Below, in pieces: positions 50,866 through 60,486 of a stretch of 64,000 nucleotides of DNA. A program made the position numbers and the translations under genes. The stretch covers positions 186,001-250,000 of the forward strand of contig JADGFD010000001.1 in the NCBI GenBank assembly GCA_016744015.1. The letters run 5' to 3'. Position 1 is the first letter of the stretch. The number at the start of each line of letters is the position of its first letter. The stretch comes from Paracoccaceae bacterium (GTDB lineage Bacteria; Pseudomonadota; Alphaproteobacteria; Rhodobacterales; Rhodobacteraceae). The notes under the pieces were generated by a model. That model was not told the DNA's origin, made no database searches, and was given only the letters and a program-made list of their open reading frames with translations.

Positions 50866-52029
50866 ATGCCCGATATTTATACACCCCGCGAAATGCTGGA
50901 AAAGCTGGTGAGCTTTCCAACGGTTTCGGATGTCAGCAACCTAGAGCTGATTGATTTTGTTGAGGATTATTTGGCGGGCCACGGGGTGAAAAGCCAGCGT
51001 GTGTATGATGACACAGGGCAAAAGGCGAATTTGTATGCGGTGGTGGGGCCGAATGTGGAGGGCGGCGTGGTGCTTTCTGGCCACACAGATGTGGTGCCGG
51101 TAAAGGGGCAAGCGTGGGATACGGAGCCTTTTACGGTGACAGAAAAAGACGGCAAGCTTTATGGCCGTGGCACCTGCGATATGAAGGGCTTTAACGCCCT
51201 TGGGCTGGCCTTGGTGCCAGATATGCTGGCGGCTGATCTGAAGCGGCCCATTCAATTTGCGTTGAGCTATGACGAAGAGGTCGGCTGCCTTGGCGCGCCT
51301 TTTATGATTGCTGAGATGGCCCAAAAGCTCCCCCGCGCTTCGGCGGTGATTGTGGGTGAGCCATCCATGATGCAGGTGGTGAGTGGCCATAAGGGCGCGG
51401 TCGGTTTTATGACGCAAATCAAGGGTTTTGAAATCCACTCTTCGCTGATGCATCAAGGCGTTTCAGCGGTGATGACGGCGGCGCGCTTGGTGGAATGGCT
51501 GCGCCTGCGATTTGAGGAAAATATGGCAGCCACGCCGAATGATATTGACGCGATGTTTGAGCCGCCGTTTACCACGCTGCACGTGGGCGTTATCAAAGGC
51601 GGGTCGGCCACCAATATCACGGCGCTCGATTGCGAGTTCAGTTGCGATATCCGCTGCCCGGCCTCACAAGACCCGATGGACTGGTATCAGCGCTATATGG
51701 AATTTGTGAAAGAGGTGGAGGCCGAAATTCAGGCGATTAGGCCCGAGGCCAGCATTACGGTCACCCCGCGGGATGTGAACCCCGCGCTGAAGCCCGAAAC
51801 CGAGGGCGCCGCCGAGGCGCTGGCGCGGCGGATTACCGGTGATAATGGCAACCATGTAGTGAGCTATGGCACTGAGGCGGGCCAGTTCCAGCGCGAGGGT
51901 TATTCGGCCGTGATCTGTGGGCCGGGCAGCATTGACCAAGCGCACCAACCCAACGAATTTATCAGTATTGAACAATACAAAGCGGGCGAAGCGTTTTTGC
52001 GCCGCTTGATTGAAACCCTGAAGGAGTAA
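50866..52029 (+). CDS. argE: M20-family deacetylase/peptidase (acetylornithine deacetylase-like)
   Basis: The ATG at 50866 (MPDIYTPREMLEKL) follows an AGGA site; an upstream ATG has no support. The 387-residue protein has the zinc-site motifs VLSGHTDVVPVKGQAW near 70, GRGTCDMKGFNALGL near 100, LSYDEEVGCLGA near 135 and a later VSYGTEAGQF. ArgE-type enzymes remove acetyl groups from N-acetylornithine or other N-acyl amino acids. Its place beside a peptide importer suggests a catabolic role on imported N-acyl amino acids or peptides rather than arginine synthesis. Confidence 0.85.
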   Translation: MPDIYTPREMLEKLVSFPTVSDVSNLELIDFVEDYLAGHGVKSQRVYDDTGQKANLYAVVGPNVEGGVVLSGHTDVVPVKGQAWDTEPFTVTEKDGKLYGRGTCDMKGFNALGLALVPDMLAADLKRPIQFALSYDEEVGCLGAPFMIAEMAQKLPRASAVIVGEPSMMQVVSGHKGAVGFMTQIKGFEIHSSLMHQGVSAVMTAARLVEWLRLRFEENMAATPNDIDAMFEPPFTTLHVGVIKGGSATNITALDCEFSCDIRCPASQDPMDWYQRYMEFVKEVEAEIQAIRPEASITVTPRDVNPALKPETEGAAEALARRITGDNGNHVVSYGTEAGQFQREGYSAVICGPGSIDQAHQPNEFISIEQYKAGEAFLRRLIETLKE

Positions 52030-52033
52030 CCCC

Positions 52034-53206
52034 ATGGCCGTATTAAACAGATTAGCCGAAATGCACGAAGAAATCACCGCTTGGCGGCGGGATATCCATG
52101 AGCACCCTGAGTTGCTTTTTGACTGCGAGCGCACGGCGGGCGTGGTTGAAGGGAAGCTGAAGGAATTTGGCGTGGACGAGATAAAAACCGGCCTCGGGCG
52201 CACCGGGCTTGTGGGCGTGATTAAAGGTAAATCAACGGCTTCGGGCAAAGTAATTGGCCTGCGGGCCGATATGGACGCGCTGCCGATTTTTGAAACGTCG
52301 GGCGTGGAGCATAGCTCCAAAACCGAGGGTAAAATGCACGCTTGCGGGCATGACGGCCACACGGCCATGCTGCTGGGCGCGGCAAAATACCTCGCGGAAA
52401 CCCGCAATTTTGACGGCACCGTGGTGGTTATTTTCCAGCCCGCCGAAGAAGGCGGCGGTGGCGGTAAAGAGATGGTTGACGACGGGATGATGGAAATGTT
52501 TGGCATTCAAGAGGTTTATGGCATGCATAATATGCCCGCCCTTCCGGTGGGCCATTTTGCCATTCGCCCCGGGCCAATGATGGCGGCGACCGACCAGTTT
52601 GACATCCATGTAGAGGGCAAAGGTGGCCATGCCGCCATGCCGAATAAAACCATTGATACCACGCTGGTGGCGAGCCAAATTGTGGTGGCGCTGCAATCTG
52701 TTGTGAGCCGCAACATTGACCCGCTGGCCAATGTAGTGATTTCGATCACGAGCTTTGAAACCGAGAGCAAGGCTTATAATGTGATTCCGCAGCGGGTGCA
52801 TATTCGCGGCACCTGCCGGACGTTGACAGCCGAAGCCCGAGACCAGTCGGAAGAGGCGATTAAACGCGTGGCAGAGCACACAGCCGCGGCCTATGGCGCA
52901 ACGGCAAAAATTGAGTATGATCGCGGCTATCCGGTGACGGTTAACCACCCCGAGCAAACGGCGTTTGCGGTAGGCGTGGCGCGGGAGGTTGCGGGCGCTG
53001 ATGCGGTGCAAGATAATGTAGACCCGCTAATGGGCGGCGAAGATTTTTCTTATATGCTGGAAGCCCGCCCCGGTGCGTTTATTTTTGCCGGCAACGGAGA
53101 CACCGCCATGGTGCACCACCCTGATTATGACTTTAATGACGAGCTCATTCCTGCGGGTTGTTCTTATTGGGTCAAGCTCGTGGAAACACGAATGCCCGCC
53201 GCTTAA
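52034..53206 (+). CDS. M20D amidohydrolase (hippurate hydrolase-like)
   Basis: The 390-residue protein has the M20D pattern: WRRDIHEHPELLFDC near residue 17, GLRADMDALPI near 75, KMHACGHDGHTAMLLGAA near 97, IFQPAEEGGGGGKEMVDDG near 135 and a final PLMGGEDFSYM. These are the metal ligands of amidohydrolases that cleave N-acyl amino acids or auxin-type conjugates. It starts 4 bp after the ArgE-like stop and is presumably co-transcribed. A hairpin follows at 53239. Confidence 0.92.
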   Translation: MAVLNRLAEMHEEITAWRRDIHEHPELLFDCERTAGVVEGKLKEFGVDEIKTGLGRTGLVGVIKGKSTASGKVIGLRADMDALPIFETSGVEHSSKTEGKMHACGHDGHTAMLLGAAKYLAETRNFDGTVVVIFQPAEEGGGGGKEMVDDGMMEMFGIQEVYGMHNMPALPVGHFAIRPGPMMAATDQFDIHVEGKGGHAAMPNKTIDTTLVASQIVVALQSVVSRNIDPLANVVISITSFETESKAYNVIPQRVHIRGTCRTLTAEARDQSEEAIKRVAEHTAAAYGATAKIEYDRGYPVTVNHPEQTAFAVGVAREVAGADAVQDNVDPLMGGEDFSYMLEARPGAFIFAGNGDTAMVHHPDYDFNDELIPAGCSYWVKLVETRMPAA

Positions 53207-53238
53207 CGGGTCGTTTATCTCTGTCTCGTATAAGGCAG

Positions 53239-53258
53239 GCGCACCAATGATGGTGCGC
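53239..53258 (+). terminator. Hairpin after the amidohydrolase gene
   Basis: GCGCACCA-ATGA-TGGTGCGC is an 8-bp perfect stem, followed by TTGATTTAT. It lies 32 bp after the amidohydrolase stop and 21 bp before the next start. It is a likely weak terminator. Confidence 0.55.
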
Positions 53259-53279
53259 TTGATTTATGGAGTAAAGAGT

Positions 53280-53537
53280 ATGAATTTAAACGCAAAGAAA
53301 ACATTATTCGCCACCATTCTGGCCCTTGGTGCAAGCTCCTCTGTGGCGCAAGATGCCTCGGTGATCACGCTCAAATCGCTTGATGGCAAGATCGTTATGA
53401 CTGGTGAACTGCAAGGATTTGAGGCTGGGTATTATAATATTGTTGTGGCTGGGCTGGGCTTGATGAGCATTGATGGCGCTTTGGTCACTTGCCAATCGGT
53501 AAGTGGAGATTGCGCGGCCTTGGTGAGCAGCTCTTGA
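53280..53537 (+). CDS. Small secreted protein
   Basis: The 85-residue frame from ATG 53280 is preceded by GGAG and opens with a signal peptide (MNLNAKKTLFATILALGASSSVA, cleavage before QDASV). The mature part is about 60 residues: ITLKSLDGKIVMTGELQGFEAG with a later pair of cysteines. The pattern LKSLDG..G.L.GF..G.Y resembles a short N-terminal domain I recall from some Rhodobacterales periplasmic proteins, here standing alone. Function unknown; it could also be a remnant of a longer gene. Confidence 0.65.
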   Translation: MNLNAKKTLFATILALGASSSVAQDASVITLKSLDGKIVMTGELQGFEAGYYNIVVAGLGLMSIDGALVTCQSVSGDCAALVSSS

Positions 53538-53551
53538 CCCCAAAATAGCAT

Positions 53552-53583
53552 TTGACAAAACTGAACGATCGTTCAAATATACG
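53552..53583 (+). promoter_or_regulatory. Promoter with TetR-type palindromic operator
   Basis: TTGACA (53552-53557) is a perfect -35 box. AATATACG (53576-53583) offers a weak -10. Between them TGAACGATCGTTCA (53562-53575) is a perfect 14-bp palindrome of the type bound by TetR-family repressors. It lies 28 bp before the acyl-CoA dehydrogenase start. Confidence 0.75.
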
Positions 53584-53610
53584 CGGGTAATCCTTTAGGA
53601 AGGTCCCGAT

Positions 53611-54780
53611 ATGAGCAGCTTGATTGATGTGGTTTTGGAAGCGGCGCGCGCCCATTGCGCGGCGGAAATTTTACCAAATGTAGATGCATGGAACAAGGCG
53701 GCTATGTGGCCGCGTGGTGCCTCTGATAAAGCGGGCGCGGCGGGGCTAACGGGGCTTTATGCGCCGACAGAGTGGGGCGGGCAGGGGCTATCCTTAGGTG
53801 ATGGTATTCAGGTGTATGAAGAGCTGGGCAAGGGAGATGGCGCCTATGCTTTTGCGCTTTCGATGCATAATATCTGCACCTTCGCCACCTGTGGCTATGG
53901 CACCGAGGCCTTTAAGGAAAAATGGGCGCGGGAGCTAACTTCGGGCCGCAAGCTGGCGAATTTTGCGTTGACGGAGCCGCAGTCTGGCTCGGACGCGGGT
54001 AATATGTATACCCGCGCCGTGGTGAAAGATGGCATGTGGACCATCAACGGCGCAAAAGCATGGGTCAGCCTTGCGGGCGAGGCTGATGTGTATTTGGCCG
54101 TCGTGAAAACCTCCGATGCGCCGGGGCATAAAGATATGGCGATGATTGCCATTCCGAAAGACACCCCGGGCCTGAGCTTTGGCCCGCTATATGATACGCC
54201 TTCTTATAACTTTTTGCCGCTGGCCGAAATGTATTTGGATAACGTGGTGGTGCCGGAAGAAAATATCATTTTGCCCATCGGGCAGGGTTTGCAAGGCGCG
54301 CTGATGGCGATTGATATCGCACGGACCTCGATTGCCGCGGGCTGCTGTGGCCTGATTGAAAGTGCGCTGGATACAGCGCTGGGCTACGCCAAAAACCGCA
54401 AGATGTTTAAGGGCGTGAACCTCGATCTTGACGGTATCCAGTGGATGCTTGGGGATGTGGCGACGGACCTTGTGACCTCACGCTTGCTTTATAAGGCAGC
54501 GGCAAATGCGCTGGGCACGCCTGAGGGGCCGCTATTGGCCGCACATGCGAAAAAGTTTGTGCCGGATGCGGCCGTAAGGGCGGCCAATACTTGCACGCAG
54601 GTGATGGGCGGCTCGGGGCTGCTGGCGCAATATGGCATGGACAGGCTCAGCCGGCTTTCGCAAATGCTGAGGATTGTTGACGGCACCACCGAGATCAGCC
54701 GTGTGGTGATCGGGCGGGCTTTGCAAAAACGCGCGGCAGAGCTGCCTGATTTGCCTGTGCCCAAGGGGTATGGCGAATGA
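53611..54780 (+). CDS. Acyl-CoA dehydrogenase
   Basis: The 389-residue flavoenzyme has the family pattern: [17 protein letters not shown] near residue 48, [19 protein letters not shown] near 118, [20 protein letters not shown], and [26 protein letters not shown] at the C-terminus. It oxidises an acyl-CoA to the 2-enoyl-CoA in fatty-acid or branched-chain amino-acid breakdown. It is too short for DmdC. A TetR-like operator lies in its promoter. The stop overlaps the DinB gene start by 4 bp. Confidence 0.92.
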   Translation: MSSLIDVVLEAARAHCAAEILPNVDAWNKAAMWPRGASDKAGAAGLTGLYAPTEWGGQGLSLGDGIQVYEELGKGDGAYAFALSMHNICTFATCGYGTEAFKEKWARELTSGRKLANFALTEPQSGSDAGNMYTRAVVKDGMWTINGAKAWVSLAGEADVYLAVVKTSDAPGHKDMAMIAIPKDTPGLSFGPLYDTPSYNFLPLAEMYLDNVVVPEENIILPIGQGLQGALMAIDIARTSIAAGCCGLIESALDTALGYAKNRKMFKGVNLDLDGIQWMLGDVATDLVTSRLLYKAAANALGTPEGPLLAAHAKKFVPDAAVRAANTCTQVMGGSGLLAQYGMDRLSRLSQMLRIVDGTTEISRVVIGRALQKRAAELPDLPVPKGYGE

Positions 54781-55289
54781 TCACGCCTGCGTATATTCAG
54801 ACAATGGCCCGCTACAATGCGTGGCAAAACCGCAATCTTTACGGCGCGGCGGATACGCTAGACGAGGCTGCGCGGCAAAAAGACCGCGGGGCGTTCTTTG
54901 GCTCGATTCACAATACGCTAAGTCATATCCTGTGGGGGGATACCCTGTGGATGAGCCGCTTTGACGGCTGGGAGCCACCCGAAGCGCCCATCGGTGATAG
55001 CGGTGGATCGGTCACGGATTGGGGGGAACTGAAGCGCGCACGCCTAGAGGCCGATGCGCGGTTTATGGATTGGGGCGCACGGGTGCAACCCGCAGATTTG
55101 CGGGGCGATCTGGCTTGGTATTCCGGCGCGCTTCAGCGCGATATGGTCAAGCCCCGCACGATTTGCATTATGCAGATATTTAACCACCAAACACATCATC
55201 GCGGGCAGGTGCATGCCATGCTCACCGCCGCAGGGGCCAAGCCCCATGATACAGATTTGCCTTTTATCCCCGAGGATGAGGCGCAGTGA
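54777..55289 (+). CDS. DinB-family protein
   Basis: The 170-residue four-helix protein has the three-His metal pattern: SIHNTLSHILWGDTLWMSRF near residue 48 and NHQTHHRGQVHAMLTAAG near 135. The family includes thiol-dependent metalloenzymes (bacillithiol or mycothiol transferases). It overlaps the acyl-CoA dehydrogenase stop (ATGA) and precedes acuI by 12 bp, so the three form an operon. The substrate is unknown. Confidence 0.88.
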   Translation: MITPAYIQTMARYNAWQNRNLYGAADTLDEAARQKDRGAFFGSIHNTLSHILWGDTLWMSRFDGWEPPEAPIGDSGGSVTDWGELKRARLEADARFMDWGARVQPADLRGDLAWYSGALQRDMVKPRTICIMQIFNHQTHHRGQVHAMLTAAGAKPHDTDLPFIPEDEAQ

Positions 55290-55301
55290 AAGGAATATCC
55301 T

Positions 55302-56291
55302 ATGTTTAACGCCCTGATCGTCCGCAAAAATGATGAAGGTGAAACCTCGGCGCAAGTGGAGCAGATTGCCGTGAGTGATCTGCCTGAAGGCAATGTGACC
55401 GTAGCGGTGGATTACTCCACCGTAAATTATAAAGACGGCCTTTGTGTAGGCCCCGGTGGCGGCTTGGTGCGCACTTACCCCCATGTGCCGGGCATTGATT
55501 TTGCGGGCGTGGTCGAGGCGTCTGACGACCCGCGCTATAAGGCGGGCGACAAAGTGGTGCTTACCGGCTGGCGCGTGGGCGAGGCCCATTGGGGCGGCTA
55601 TGCGCAAAAGGCGCGGGTGAAGGCTGATTGGCTGGTGCCTTTGCCTGCGGGGCTGGATACCCGCCAAGCTATGGCTGTGGGCACAGCGGGCTTTACCGCC
55701 ATGTTGGCGGTAATCGCGCTGGAAGATCACGGGCTAAAGCCGGGTAATGGCCCTGTTTTGGTCACGGGGGCTGCGGGCGGTGTTGGCTCGGTGGCTACGG
55801 CGATTTTGGCAGCGCGCGGCTATGAGGTGGCGGCGGTCACGGGCAGGCCGGAAGCGGCGGACTACCTGAAAAGCCTCGGAGCCAGCCAGATAGTGGCGCG
55901 TGAAGAGCTTAACGAAACCACCAAGCGGCCGTTGGAGGGGGAGACTTGGGCGGGCTGCATTGATGCCGTGGGCGGCGATATGCTGGCGCGGGTGCTGGGG
56001 CAAATGAAATATGGCGCTTCCGTTGCGGCCGTTGGCCTTGCGGGGGGCATGGGCCTTCCGGCGACCGTGATTCCATTTTTGCTGCGCGGCGTGAATTTGC
56101 TGGGCATTGATAGCGTTATGCAACCTTATGAAAACCGCCTGCGCGCATGGGAGCGGATAGCGGCAGATCTGCCAATGGACAAGCTGGACGCGATGGTTCA
56201 ACCCGCAAAACTGGCTGATTTGCCAGAGCTTGGGCGCGCCATTCTGAAGGGGCAAGTGAAGGGCCGTGTGGTTGTGGATGTGAACGCATAA
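55302..56291 (+). CDS. acuI: Acrylyl-CoA reductase (AcuI/YhdH-type MDR)
   Basis: The 329-residue zinc-independent medium-chain reductase has the YhdH/AcuI pattern: VDYSTVNYKDGLCV near residue 38, PGIDFAGVVEASDDPRY, GWRVGEAHWGGYAQ near 88, and the NADPH site LVTGAAGGVGSVATAILAA near 150. AcuI reduces acrylyl-CoA to propionyl-CoA, detoxifying acrylate from DMSP or 3-hydroxypropionate. The adjacent acyl-CoA dehydrogenase fits an acyl-CoA role, although acuN and acuK are absent. Confidence 0.88.
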   Translation: MFNALIVRKNDEGETSAQVEQIAVSDLPEGNVTVAVDYSTVNYKDGLCVGPGGGLVRTYPHVPGIDFAGVVEASDDPRYKAGDKVVLTGWRVGEAHWGGYAQKARVKADWLVPLPAGLDTRQAMAVGTAGFTAMLAVIALEDHGLKPGNGPVLVTGAAGGVGSVATAILAARGYEVAAVTGRPEAADYLKSLGASQIVAREELNETTKRPLEGETWAGCIDAVGGDMLARVLGQMKYGASVAAVGLAGGMGLPATVIPFLLRGVNLLGIDSVMQPYENRLRAWERIAADLPMDKLDAMVQPAKLADLPELGRAILKGQVKGRVVVDVNA

Positions 56292-56357
56292 ACCAAAACC
56301 ACAAAAGCTTTACGGGCGCTCTGGCCATTCAGGCCAGATGCGCGTAAGGCTGATCAA

Positions 56358-57578
56358 ATGCGACATTTTGTGACCCTTTCTGAGACCCAAAACCTGCCCC
56401 GCTGGCGGCGGCCTGTGGCGCTGCTTGTGCTGATGGCGGCGGCGCTGCCATTTGCCCATTCCACATGGATGGCCTTGCTCAATAACTTTGTGATTGAGGA
56501 GGCGGGGTTTAACGGCTCTGATATCGGCTGGCTGCAATCGGTGCGTGAAATCCCCGGGCTGGCGGCGATTGGGGTGATGGGCTTGTTGGTGTTTATCCGC
56601 GAGCAGCGGCTGGGCTTGCTGATGATCATGCTTTCGGGGCTGGCCACGGCGGTGGTGGCGTGGTTTCCGAGCTTTGAAGGGCTGTTGCTGACCACGATGC
56701 TGTCTTCGCTCGGGTTTCATTATTATGAAACCGTGAACCAATCACTGCAATTGCAATGGATTGATAAAGCCAACGCGCCGCGCATTCTTGGCTGGATCAT
56801 AGCGGCAGGGTCGGCGGCCTCGTTGGTGGTTTATGTGCTGCTGGTGATTTTTTGGCAAACCATGGAGCTGAGCTTTAATTTTGTTTATATGACCGGCGGG
56901 ATGACGGCAGTGTTTATTGCTGCCATAGGCTACCTTGCCTACCCACAATTCAAGAGCCACACTAAGCAGCACACCAAGCTGATTTTGCGCAAGCGTTACT
57001 GGCTTTATTATGCGCTGCAATTTATGTCTGGCGCGCGGCGGCAGATATTTATTGTGTTTGCAGCCTTTATGATGGTCGAGCGCTTTGGCTTTGCGGTGCA
57101 TGAGGTGACGGCACTTTTTCTGATCAACTTTACGGCGAACATGATATTCGCCCCCCTGATGGGTGGCTTTGTGCAGCGTTTTGGCGAGCGCCGCGCGCTG
57201 CTTGTTGAGTATATCGGGCTGATGCTGGTTTTCCTCGCTTACGGCGGGATATATCTGTTTGGCTGGGGGGCGGTGCTGGCTGCCGCGCTTTATATCATCG
57301 ACCACCTGTTTTTTGCGCTGGCCTTCGCCCTTAAAACCTATTTCCAAAAAATAGCAGACCCAGCGGATATTGCTCCCACCGCCGCCGTGGCGTTTTCGAT
57401 TAACCATATTGCGGCGGTGGTGCTGCCTGCCTTGCTTGGCTACATGTGGCTTTGGTCGCCAATGGCGGTGTTTATCACGGCGGTTGCCATGGCGGCGGTT
57501 TCGCTCGGGCTATCCCTGATGATCCCGCGCCACCCTGAAAAGGGGTATGAGACTATTTTTGCAAGGGTAGTAAAATGA
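56358..57578 (+). CDS. Major facilitator superfamily transporter
   Basis: The 406-residue protein has about 12 hydrophobic helices. N-terminal features are NNFVIEEAGFNGSDIGWLQSVREIPGL, with FIREQRLGLLMIMLSGL as the loop 2-3 region. KRYWLYYALQFMSGARRQIFIVFAAFMM begins the second half. The substrate cannot be inferred. It overlaps the MATE gene start by 4 bp, so two exporters of different families may be co-expressed. Confidence 0.85.
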   Translation: MRHFVTLSETQNLPRWRRPVALLVLMAAALPFAHSTWMALLNNFVIEEAGFNGSDIGWLQSVREIPGLAAIGVMGLLVFIREQRLGLLMIMLSGLATAVVAWFPSFEGLLLTTMLSSLGFHYYETVNQSLQLQWIDKANAPRILGWIIAAGSAASLVVYVLLVIFWQTMELSFNFVYMTGGMTAVFIAAIGYLAYPQFKSHTKQHTKLILRKRYWLYYALQFMSGARRQIFIVFAAFMMVERFGFAVHEVTALFLINFTANMIFAPLMGGFVQRFGERRALLVEYIGLMLVFLAYGGIYLFGWGAVLAAALYIIDHLFFALAFALKTYFQKIADPADIAPTAAVAFSINHIAAVVLPALLGYMWLWSPMAVFITAVAMAAVSLGLSLMIPRHPEKGYETIFARVVK

Positions 57579-58897
57579 GCGATCCTCAAGGCCGGTTTCT
57601 CACCGGATCCACTATGTCCCATGTCATTAAAATGACCCTCAGCGCGACCATCGGGCTGACGTTCATGTTCCTAATCGACGCCGCCACCCTGTTTTGGGTG
57701 TCCCGCATGGGGGTAGAACAAAATATGGCGGCGCTGGGCTTTGCCTGGACCATCCAGTTTTTTACTTTTTCGGTTGGCATTGGCCTGATGATTGCCGCTG
57801 TTGCATTGGTCAGCCGTGCGATTGGCAAGGGTGACCGTGCGCAAGCGCGCCGGCATAGTAGCTCGGCTATGGTCATCACCGTGGTGGTGCAGGCGTTGAT
57901 GGCCGGGTTGGTGCTATATTTCCGCGAAGATATTTTAGCGCTGGCTGGTGCCAAGGGGGCCACGCTGACCATTGCCAGCCGCTTTTTGTTGTTTTCGGTG
58001 CCGAGCCTTCCTATTTTGGCAGTGGGGATTGTTGGCTCAGGTATTTTACGGGCCGAAGGCGATGCTATGCGCTCTATGATGGTGACGATCGTGGCGGGCC
58101 TTGTGGCTATGGTGCTGGACCCGCTGTTTATTTTTGGCATGAATCTCGGGGTGGATGGTGCCGCTTATGTAATGGATATTTCGCGCACGTTAACGGCATG
58201 TTTGGCACTGTATTTTGTGATAAAGGTGCATGATTTGGCCGCAATGCCCGCCCTTGCCAACATTAAAAATGTCGCCCCTGCATTTGCTATGATTGCGGTT
58301 CCGGCGGTCGCCACACAGCTTTCCACACCTTTTGGCAACTATATTGTTACGGGGTTTATTGCCCAGTTTGGTGATGGCGCTGTGGCGGGCTGGGCCGTGG
58401 TAGGGCGGCTTTTGGTGTTGGCCTTTGGCGGGGTTTTTGCGCTTTCTGGCGCGGTGGGGGGCATATTCGGGCAAAATTACGGTGCAGGTAAAATGGACCG
58501 CGTCCGTACCACTTTTCGTGATGCCCTGATATATAATATTGGTTATATTTTGCTGGCTTGGCTGGTGCTGTTTTTACTGCGTGATGTGGCAATTTCAGCT
58601 TTTCAGCTGGGGCCAGACGGGGCGGTGGTGGTCCGTGCCTTTACCAATCTTGCCGCTGGCGCTTTTGTGTTCACCGGCATGTTGTTTGTGGGCAACGCCG
58701 CGTTTAATAATCTGGGGCGGCCAATGTGGTCGACCGGTTTTAACTGGCTGCGAGACGGGCTGCTGATGTTTCCGCTTTGCTGGTGGTTGGCGGGGGTGCT
58801 GGGGGCCGAAGGTGTGGTTTATGGCCAAGCGCTGGCGGGTGTTATTGCGGGCGCGTTAGCCGCGCTGACCGCGTGGCGCTTTGTGGCGCGGCTTTAA
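57575..58897 (+). CDS. MATE-family efflux transporter
   Basis: The 440-residue protein has twelve hydrophobic segments in two MatE repeats, with ALVSRAIGKGDRAQARRHSSSAM near residue 72, FGNYIVTGFIAQFGDGAVAGWAVVGRL near 250 and VGGIFGQNYGAGKMDRVR near 295. MATE proteins export cationic drugs or metabolites in exchange for Na+ or H+. It is coupled to the preceding MFS gene and followed 12 bp later by msrA. Confidence 0.9.
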   Translation: MSDPQGRFLTGSTMSHVIKMTLSATIGLTFMFLIDAATLFWVSRMGVEQNMAALGFAWTIQFFTFSVGIGLMIAAVALVSRAIGKGDRAQARRHSSSAMVITVVVQALMAGLVLYFREDILALAGAKGATLTIASRFLLFSVPSLPILAVGIVGSGILRAEGDAMRSMMVTIVAGLVAMVLDPLFIFGMNLGVDGAAYVMDISRTLTACLALYFVIKVHDLAAMPALANIKNVAPAFAMIAVPAVATQLSTPFGNYIVTGFIAQFGDGAVAGWAVVGRLLVLAFGGVFALSGAVGGIFGQNYGAGKMDRVRTTFRDALIYNIGYILLAWLVLFLLRDVAISAFQLGPDGAVVVRAFTNLAAGAFVFTGMLFVGNAAFNNLGRPMWSTGFNWLRDGLLMFPLCWWLAGVLGAEGVVYGQALAGVIAGALAALTAWRFVARL

Positions 58898-58909
58898 AAG
58901 GAGGCTGAA

Positions 58910-59518
58910 ATGTGGAATAGCAACGTGGTGAAAAAAGAAATGCCAACCGAGTCCACCAAGCACTTTGTGCTGGGTGCGCCGATTATGGGGCCCGTGCCCG
59001 AAGGCTTCCAGCAAGTGCAATTTGGCATGGGCTGCTTTTGGGGGGCCGAGCGGATTTTTTGGGAACTGGACGGCGTTTGGACGACTTCCGTGGGCTATGC
59101 CGGCGGCGCGCCTGATGCGCCCAGCTATGAAGAGGTATGCACCGGCCGCACTGGCCATGCTGAAGTGGTGCACGTGGTTTTTGACCCCGCGCGGCTGAGT
59201 TTTGTGGAACTCCTTAAGGTGTTTTGGGAGAGCCACAATCCGACGCAGGGCGATAGGCAGGGCAACGACCGCGGCTCGCAATATCGCTCGGTGATCTTTT
59301 GCTATGAGCGCGCGCACAGCCTGATGGCCCAAACCAGCTGTGATGACTATGCTGCGGGCTTGAAAGCCGCGGGCTTTGGCCCTATTACCACGCAAATTGC
59401 GCCCAATCCGGGCTATTTTTATGCCGAACTTTACCATCAGCAATATCTGGCCAAAAATCCGGATGGCTATTGCGGCATTGGGGGCACCGGTGTGAGCTGC
59501 CCTATGCGCCCCATTTAA
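58910..59518 (+). CDS. msrA: Peptide-methionine (S)-S-oxide reductase
   Basis: The 202-residue MsrA has the catalytic GCFWGAERIFWEL near residue 42, TSVGYAGGAPDAPSYEEVCTGRTGHAEVV, and a C-terminal GYCGIGGTGVSC region holding candidate resolving cysteines. The start follows AAAAGGAG. It reduces Met-S-sulfoxide in proteins; msrB is encoded 36 kb away at 22041. Confidence 0.95.
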   Translation: MWNSNVVKKEMPTESTKHFVLGAPIMGPVPEGFQQVQFGMGCFWGAERIFWELDGVWTTSVGYAGGAPDAPSYEEVCTGRTGHAEVVHVVFDPARLSFVELLKVFWESHNPTQGDRQGNDRGSQYRSVIFCYERAHSLMAQTSCDDYAAGLKAAGFGPITTQIAPNPGYFYAELYHQQYLAKNPDGYCGIGGTGVSCPMRPI

Positions 59519-59530
59519 AGGAACCCCAAA

Positions 59531-60400
59531 ATGCTGAGCTATTCTGCCCTTACAACGCTTGCAGGCGCTGCCCCCGGCCAAGCTCTGGCCGACGCGCTAG
59601 AGGCCATGACCCCAACCCCGACAGGCGTGGGCATTTTCGAGATCGAAGACGGATCGGGCCTGTGGGAAGTGGGTGGGTATTTTTTGGAACGGCCCGATGA
59701 TATTGCGCTCAGCCTACTGGCGGCGGCGCATGGGGCGCGGCCTTTTGCGGTGTCTGAAATTCCAGAAAAAGACTGGGTGACGGAAGTGCGCCGAGAGTTA
59801 ACCCCCGTGTATGCGGGCCGATTTGTGGTTTTTGGCGGGCATGACCGTGACGCGGTGCCAAGCCAGAAAATTGGCCTTGAGATCGAGGCTGCCATGGCCT
59901 TTGGCACGGGGCATCACGGCACCACGCAGGGCTGCCTCATGGCTTTTGATGCGCTGCTGCAAAAGGGCATGGTGGCGCGTAATGTGGCTGATATTGGCGC
60001 TGGCACTGCGGTGCTGGCCATGGCGGCGGCAAAGGTGCTTAAGGGGCGGTTTGTGGCCAGCGATATTGACCCGGTCGCAACCGAAACCGCCAAAGCCAAT
60101 GTGGCGGCTAACGGGCTGCGGGGCCGCGTGCAATGCCTCACATCGGTTGGCTTTCGCCATTCAGAGCTACATAGCCGCGCCCCCTATGATTTGGTGTTTG
60201 CCAATATCCTTGCGGGCCCGCTCAAGAAGCTCGCCCCGGAAATGGCCGAGCATACGGAAAGCCACTCTGTGCTTATTCTTTCGGGCATTCTTAACCGCCA
60301 AGCCCAGAGCGTGGTAAACACTTATGAAGGCTTTGGCTTTAACGTGGTAGAGCGCCGCGTTATTGGCGACTGGACAACGCTAACTTTGCGCAAAGCTTGA
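59531..60400 (+). CDS. prmA: Ribosomal protein L11 methyltransferase
   Basis: The 289-residue enzyme trimethylates ribosomal protein L11. The catalytic domain shows AFGTGHHGTTQGCLMAFDAL near residue 120, VADIGAGTAVLAMAAAK (SAM motif I) near 155, DIDPVATETAKANVAANGL and LVFANILAGPLKKLAPE. The N-terminal domain is the small L11-binding module. It starts 12 bp after msrA. Confidence 0.93.
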   Translation: MLSYSALTTLAGAAPGQALADALEAMTPTPTGVGIFEIEDGSGLWEVGGYFLERPDDIALSLLAAAHGARPFAVSEIPEKDWVTEVRRELTPVYAGRFVVFGGHDRDAVPSQKIGLEIEAAMAFGTGHHGTTQGCLMAFDALLQKGMVARNVADIGAGTAVLAMAAAKVLKGRFVASDIDPVATETAKANVAANGLRGRVQCLTSVGFRHSELHSRAPYDLVFANILAGPLKKLAPEMAEHTESHSVLILSGILNRQAQSVVNTYEGFGFNVVERRVIGDWTTLTLRKA

Positions 60401-60486
60401 GCCAAGCGGTTTGAGCCCCTACATGTAATTGCACCTCTTGGCAGAACATGCCACAAAGGCGCGAAACTAAATTCAGGAACTTCCCC

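Noticed and set aside
53611-54780. Acyl-CoA dehydrogenase considered as DmdC of the DMSP demethylation pathway
   Set aside because: At 389 residues it is far shorter than the roughly 590-residue DmdC family.
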